DNA of 14,713 nucleotides from an uncultured Oscillospiraceae bacterium (GTDB taxonomy: Bacteria > Bacillota > Clostridia > Oscillospirales > Oscillospiraceae): assembly GCA_910578575.1 (NCBI GenBank), contig CAJTQP010000058.1:1-14713 (forward strand), read 5' to 3'. The notes beneath the pieces are model-generated. The model made no database searches. It saw only the letters and a list, made by a program, of their open reading frames with translations, and had not been told where the DNA came from. The translations under genes and the position numbers were made by a program. Positions 13,150 to 14,713 of this stretch are shown here, one piece after another; within the stretch, counting starts at the first letter, position 1; each line of letters begins with the position of its first letter.

Positions 13150-14254
13150 TGATATCGTCCTTTCCGCCCTTCATAATGATGATCTCGTTCTTCTCTTCCA
13201 AATCGCGGATCACATCCACAATACGCTGCTGGGCGTCCTCCACGTCCTTCATGCGGACATTGGTGGTGATTTCCAGGTCGTCCTGGATGTTCTGGGCCAT
13301 ACGGCTGGACATATTGCTGAACAACTTCTGGGCCACCTCTTCGTTGGTCGCCTTGAGGGCCAGCACCAGGTCTCTGGGATCGCAGTCCCGGACGAAGCGC
13401 TGGACGCTGCGGTCGTCCATGGTGACGATATCCTCGAAGACGAACATACGTTTGCGGATCTCGTCGGCCAGGTCCTGGTCGTAGGCAGACAGCCCGTCGA
13501 AAATATTCTTCTCGCTGGTGCGGTCCAAATTGTTCATCACATCGGCCACATAGTCGATGCCGCCCACCTTCACGTTGGCGCTGGTCATGATATTGGAGAA
13601 CTTCTTGCGCATCTCGGCCTCCACAATCTTGACAGCCACAGGGGATACGCTGTCGATCTTGGCCATGCTCTCCACCACCTGGATCTGGCGTTTCTCGTCC
13701 AACTGGGACACCACGCCCGCCGCCTTGTCTGGCTCCACATAGGACAGAACCAGGGCGATGGTCTGGGGGCGCTCCCCTTGCAGGGCGGAGAACAGGGACT
13801 TGTCGTCCGCCTTCTCCATGAAGGAGAAGCTGCGGTTGCGCAGGGACTTGGTCACCTTGCCCAACAGCTCCTCGGCTGTCTGGGCGCCATAGGCCTTTTC
13901 CAGCACGGTGCGGGCGTATTCCAAGCCGCCCTCTGTCACCGCCCGGTTGGTGCGGCAGAGCTGGTAAAACTCGTTGAGGATCTCTTCCGTCTGGTCGGAG
14001 TCCAGGAAACCCAGTTTGGCCACCTCAATGGTGAGCTGCTCCACGTCCTCCGGCTCCATGTGTTTATAGAGGGTGGATGCCCGCTCTGCCCCCAGGGCGA
14101 TCACCACGGTGGCCGCCCGCTGGGCACCGGTGAGCTCCTGGCGCTCCCTACCGTCCTTTTTCCCTTTGGGATTGGTCGTTGCCTTCATTTCCTTGACTGC
14201 GGAGGCGGATGCCGCCGCGTTGGTCTCAGCAGTTGCCACTGCGGTTTCAGGCAT
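13142..14254 (-). CDS. fliG: Flagellar motor switch protein FliG
   Basis: FliG is the top of the C-ring: its N-terminal domain holds FliF and its C-terminal domain meets MotA to produce torque. From ATG 14254 the product is 370 residues. Residues 1-40 are an Ala- and Lys-rich extension not normally present. The N-terminal domain starts at LTGAQRAATVVIALG (41-55). The middle domain has ERPQTIALVLSYVEPDKA, matching the FliG EHPQ-type signature. The C-terminal domain has FEDIVTMDDRSVQRFVRD and RDLVLALK with the conserved charged torque residues, and ends in IIIMKGGKDDIIA. ATG 14254 is preferred over ATG 14263 because AAAGGGGG directly abuts the latter. It overlaps fliF by 8 bases and fliH by 8 bases. 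Confidence 0.96.
   Translation of the reverse strand: MPETAVATAETNAAASASAVKEMKATTNPKGKKDGRERQELTGAQRAATVVIALGAERASTLYKHMEPEDVEQLTIEVAKLGFLDSDQTEEILNEFYQLCRTNRAVTEGGLEYARTVLEKAYGAQTAEELLGKVTKSLRNRSFSFMEKADDKSLFSALQGERPQTIALVLSYVEPDKAAGVVSQLDEKRQIQVVESMAKIDSVSPVAVKIVEAEMRKKFSNIMTSANVKVGGIDYVADVMNNLDRTSEKNIFDGLSAYDQDLADEIRKRMFVFEDIVTMDDRSVQRFVRDCDPRDLVLALKATNEEVAQKLFSNMSSRMAQNIQDDLEITTNVRMKDVEDAQQRIVDVIRDLEEKNEIIIMKGGKDDIIA
13158..13165 (-). promoter_or_regulatory. Ribosome binding site for the TTG start of fliH
   Basis: GGAAAGGA on the minus strand ends eight bases before TTG 13149 and lies within the last codons of fliG. It supports the rare TTG start and translational coupling to fliG. Confidence 0.65.
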
Positions 14255-14713
14255 TTTCCTCATCCCCCTTTAGCCAGCCTCTCAGCAGCAGAGCTGCCAC
14301 TTCTGCGTTCTCATCCACAAAGTCGCGGATACTCTGGCGCAGCTCCATACTGCGTTCGGTATGCAGTTCCATAACGTCTGCGCCTTGCGGCTCGCCTTCC
14401 TCCGGCATGGCCGCTGCGATAAACTCTTCCACTGCCTGGAGCTCGGCTTCCTCTTTTGCACGCTTTTTCCGGTGCAGCAGGAGGATAACCACCAGGAGCA
14501 CCACGAAGAGTACGATACCACCAATAAAGGCATACAATGCCCAAGCCGGCAAGCCCCATCTTTCGAAAAGACCCTGGATCGGGCTCTCTTCCTCCTGTTC
14601 TTCCCAGAAGGGGAAGCTCATTACGGAAACCTTGGTGCCTAGGTATTGGTCCGCGTTCATAGTTTCCGTCACCACCGGGGTAATGCCCGCGGCAGTTGCC
14701 ACATGGCGGCGGA
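14247..14713 (-). CDS. fliF: Flagellar MS-ring protein FliF, C-terminal part (cut by window edge)
   Basis: FliF forms the MS-ring in the inner membrane, the base on which rotor and export gate are built. Only the last 154 or so residues are in the window, and the frame stays open to the right edge. The visible part has the end of the periplasmic region (KVSVMSFPFWEE), the second membrane segment (about WALYAFIGGIVLFVVLLVVI, then LLLHRKKR with the positive flank inside), an acidic cytoplasmic stretch, and the FliG-binding tail FVDENAEVAALLLRGWLKG, a clear FliF hallmark. It ends eight bases inside fliG. The GTG at 14702 is an internal codon and not a start. Confidence 0.94.
   Translation of the reverse strand, partial: RRHVATAAGITPVVTETMNADQYLGTKVSVMSFPFWEEQEEESPIQGLFERWGLPAWALYAFIGGIVLFVVLLVVILLLHRKKRAKEEAELQAVEEFIAAAMPEEGEPQGADVMELHTERSMELRQSIRDFVDENAEVAALLLRGWLKGDEENA
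14264..14271 (-). promoter_or_regulatory. Ribosome binding site that sets the fliG start
   Basis: AAAGGGGG on the minus strand touches ATG 14263 directly but lies nine bases before ATG 14254, so the later ATG is the likelier start. The site is inside the 3' end of fliF, which suggests coupled translation. Confidence 0.6.

Noticed and set aside
13115..14374. Open frame of 419 codons on the plus strand opposite fliG
   Set aside because: It is the mirror of a high-GC coding region. The product has no recognisable domain, is rich in His, Leu and Gly as expected for such shadows, and fliG on the other strand is unmistakable.

Overview
The whole window is one block of flagellar genes, all read from the minus strand (right to left). 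The gene content is of the Gram-positive type: a two-domain phosphatase-type FliY in place of a short FliN, a CheY gene beside it, a FlbD/SwrD homologue after the hook gene, and strong AAAGGAGG-like ribosome binding sites. High G+C in most genes together with these traits suggests a motile anaerobic Clostridia member, possibly a gut Oscillospiraceae relative. That placement is inference and not proven by anything seen here.

In transcription order the layout is: the C-terminal end of fliF (cut by the right edge), fliG, fliH, fliI and fliJ (basal-body ring, rotor and export ATPase complex); fliK, flgD, a small conserved flagellar-operon gene of the TIGR02530 type, and flgE (hook length control, hook cap, hook); flbD, motA and motB (power and stator); fliM, fliY and cheY (switch and chemotaxis output); fliO, fliP, fliQ and the start of fliR (export gate, cut by the left edge). 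Gaps are short, and two junctions overlap by 8 bases (fliF/fliG and fliG/fliH). No promoter or convincing intrinsic terminator was seen, so this is probably the middle of one long operon. There is no gene-free stretch over 100 bases.

The most unusual feature is in fliY. The FliM-type CheY-binding motif (the EIDALL family), which normally sits at the N-terminus of FliM and FliY, is absent from the FliY N-terminus. Three nearly identical copies of a similar motif lie instead in tandem in a long Pro-rich linker between the phosphatase module and the FliN-like module. Both CheY-P phosphatase sites keep their full signature. This looks like a multivalent CheY tether on the rotor. The same linker holds four runs of four or five prolines.

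Other points of interest are: flgE is a mosaic, with GC-rich conserved ends around an AT-richer core of about 1 kb; FlgD carries a tail of about 100 acidic residues with tandem DTDDKx repeats; GC-rich hairpins lie at three successive junctions (before flgE, after flgE, and over the motA ribosome binding site); and no fliL lies between motB and fliM.
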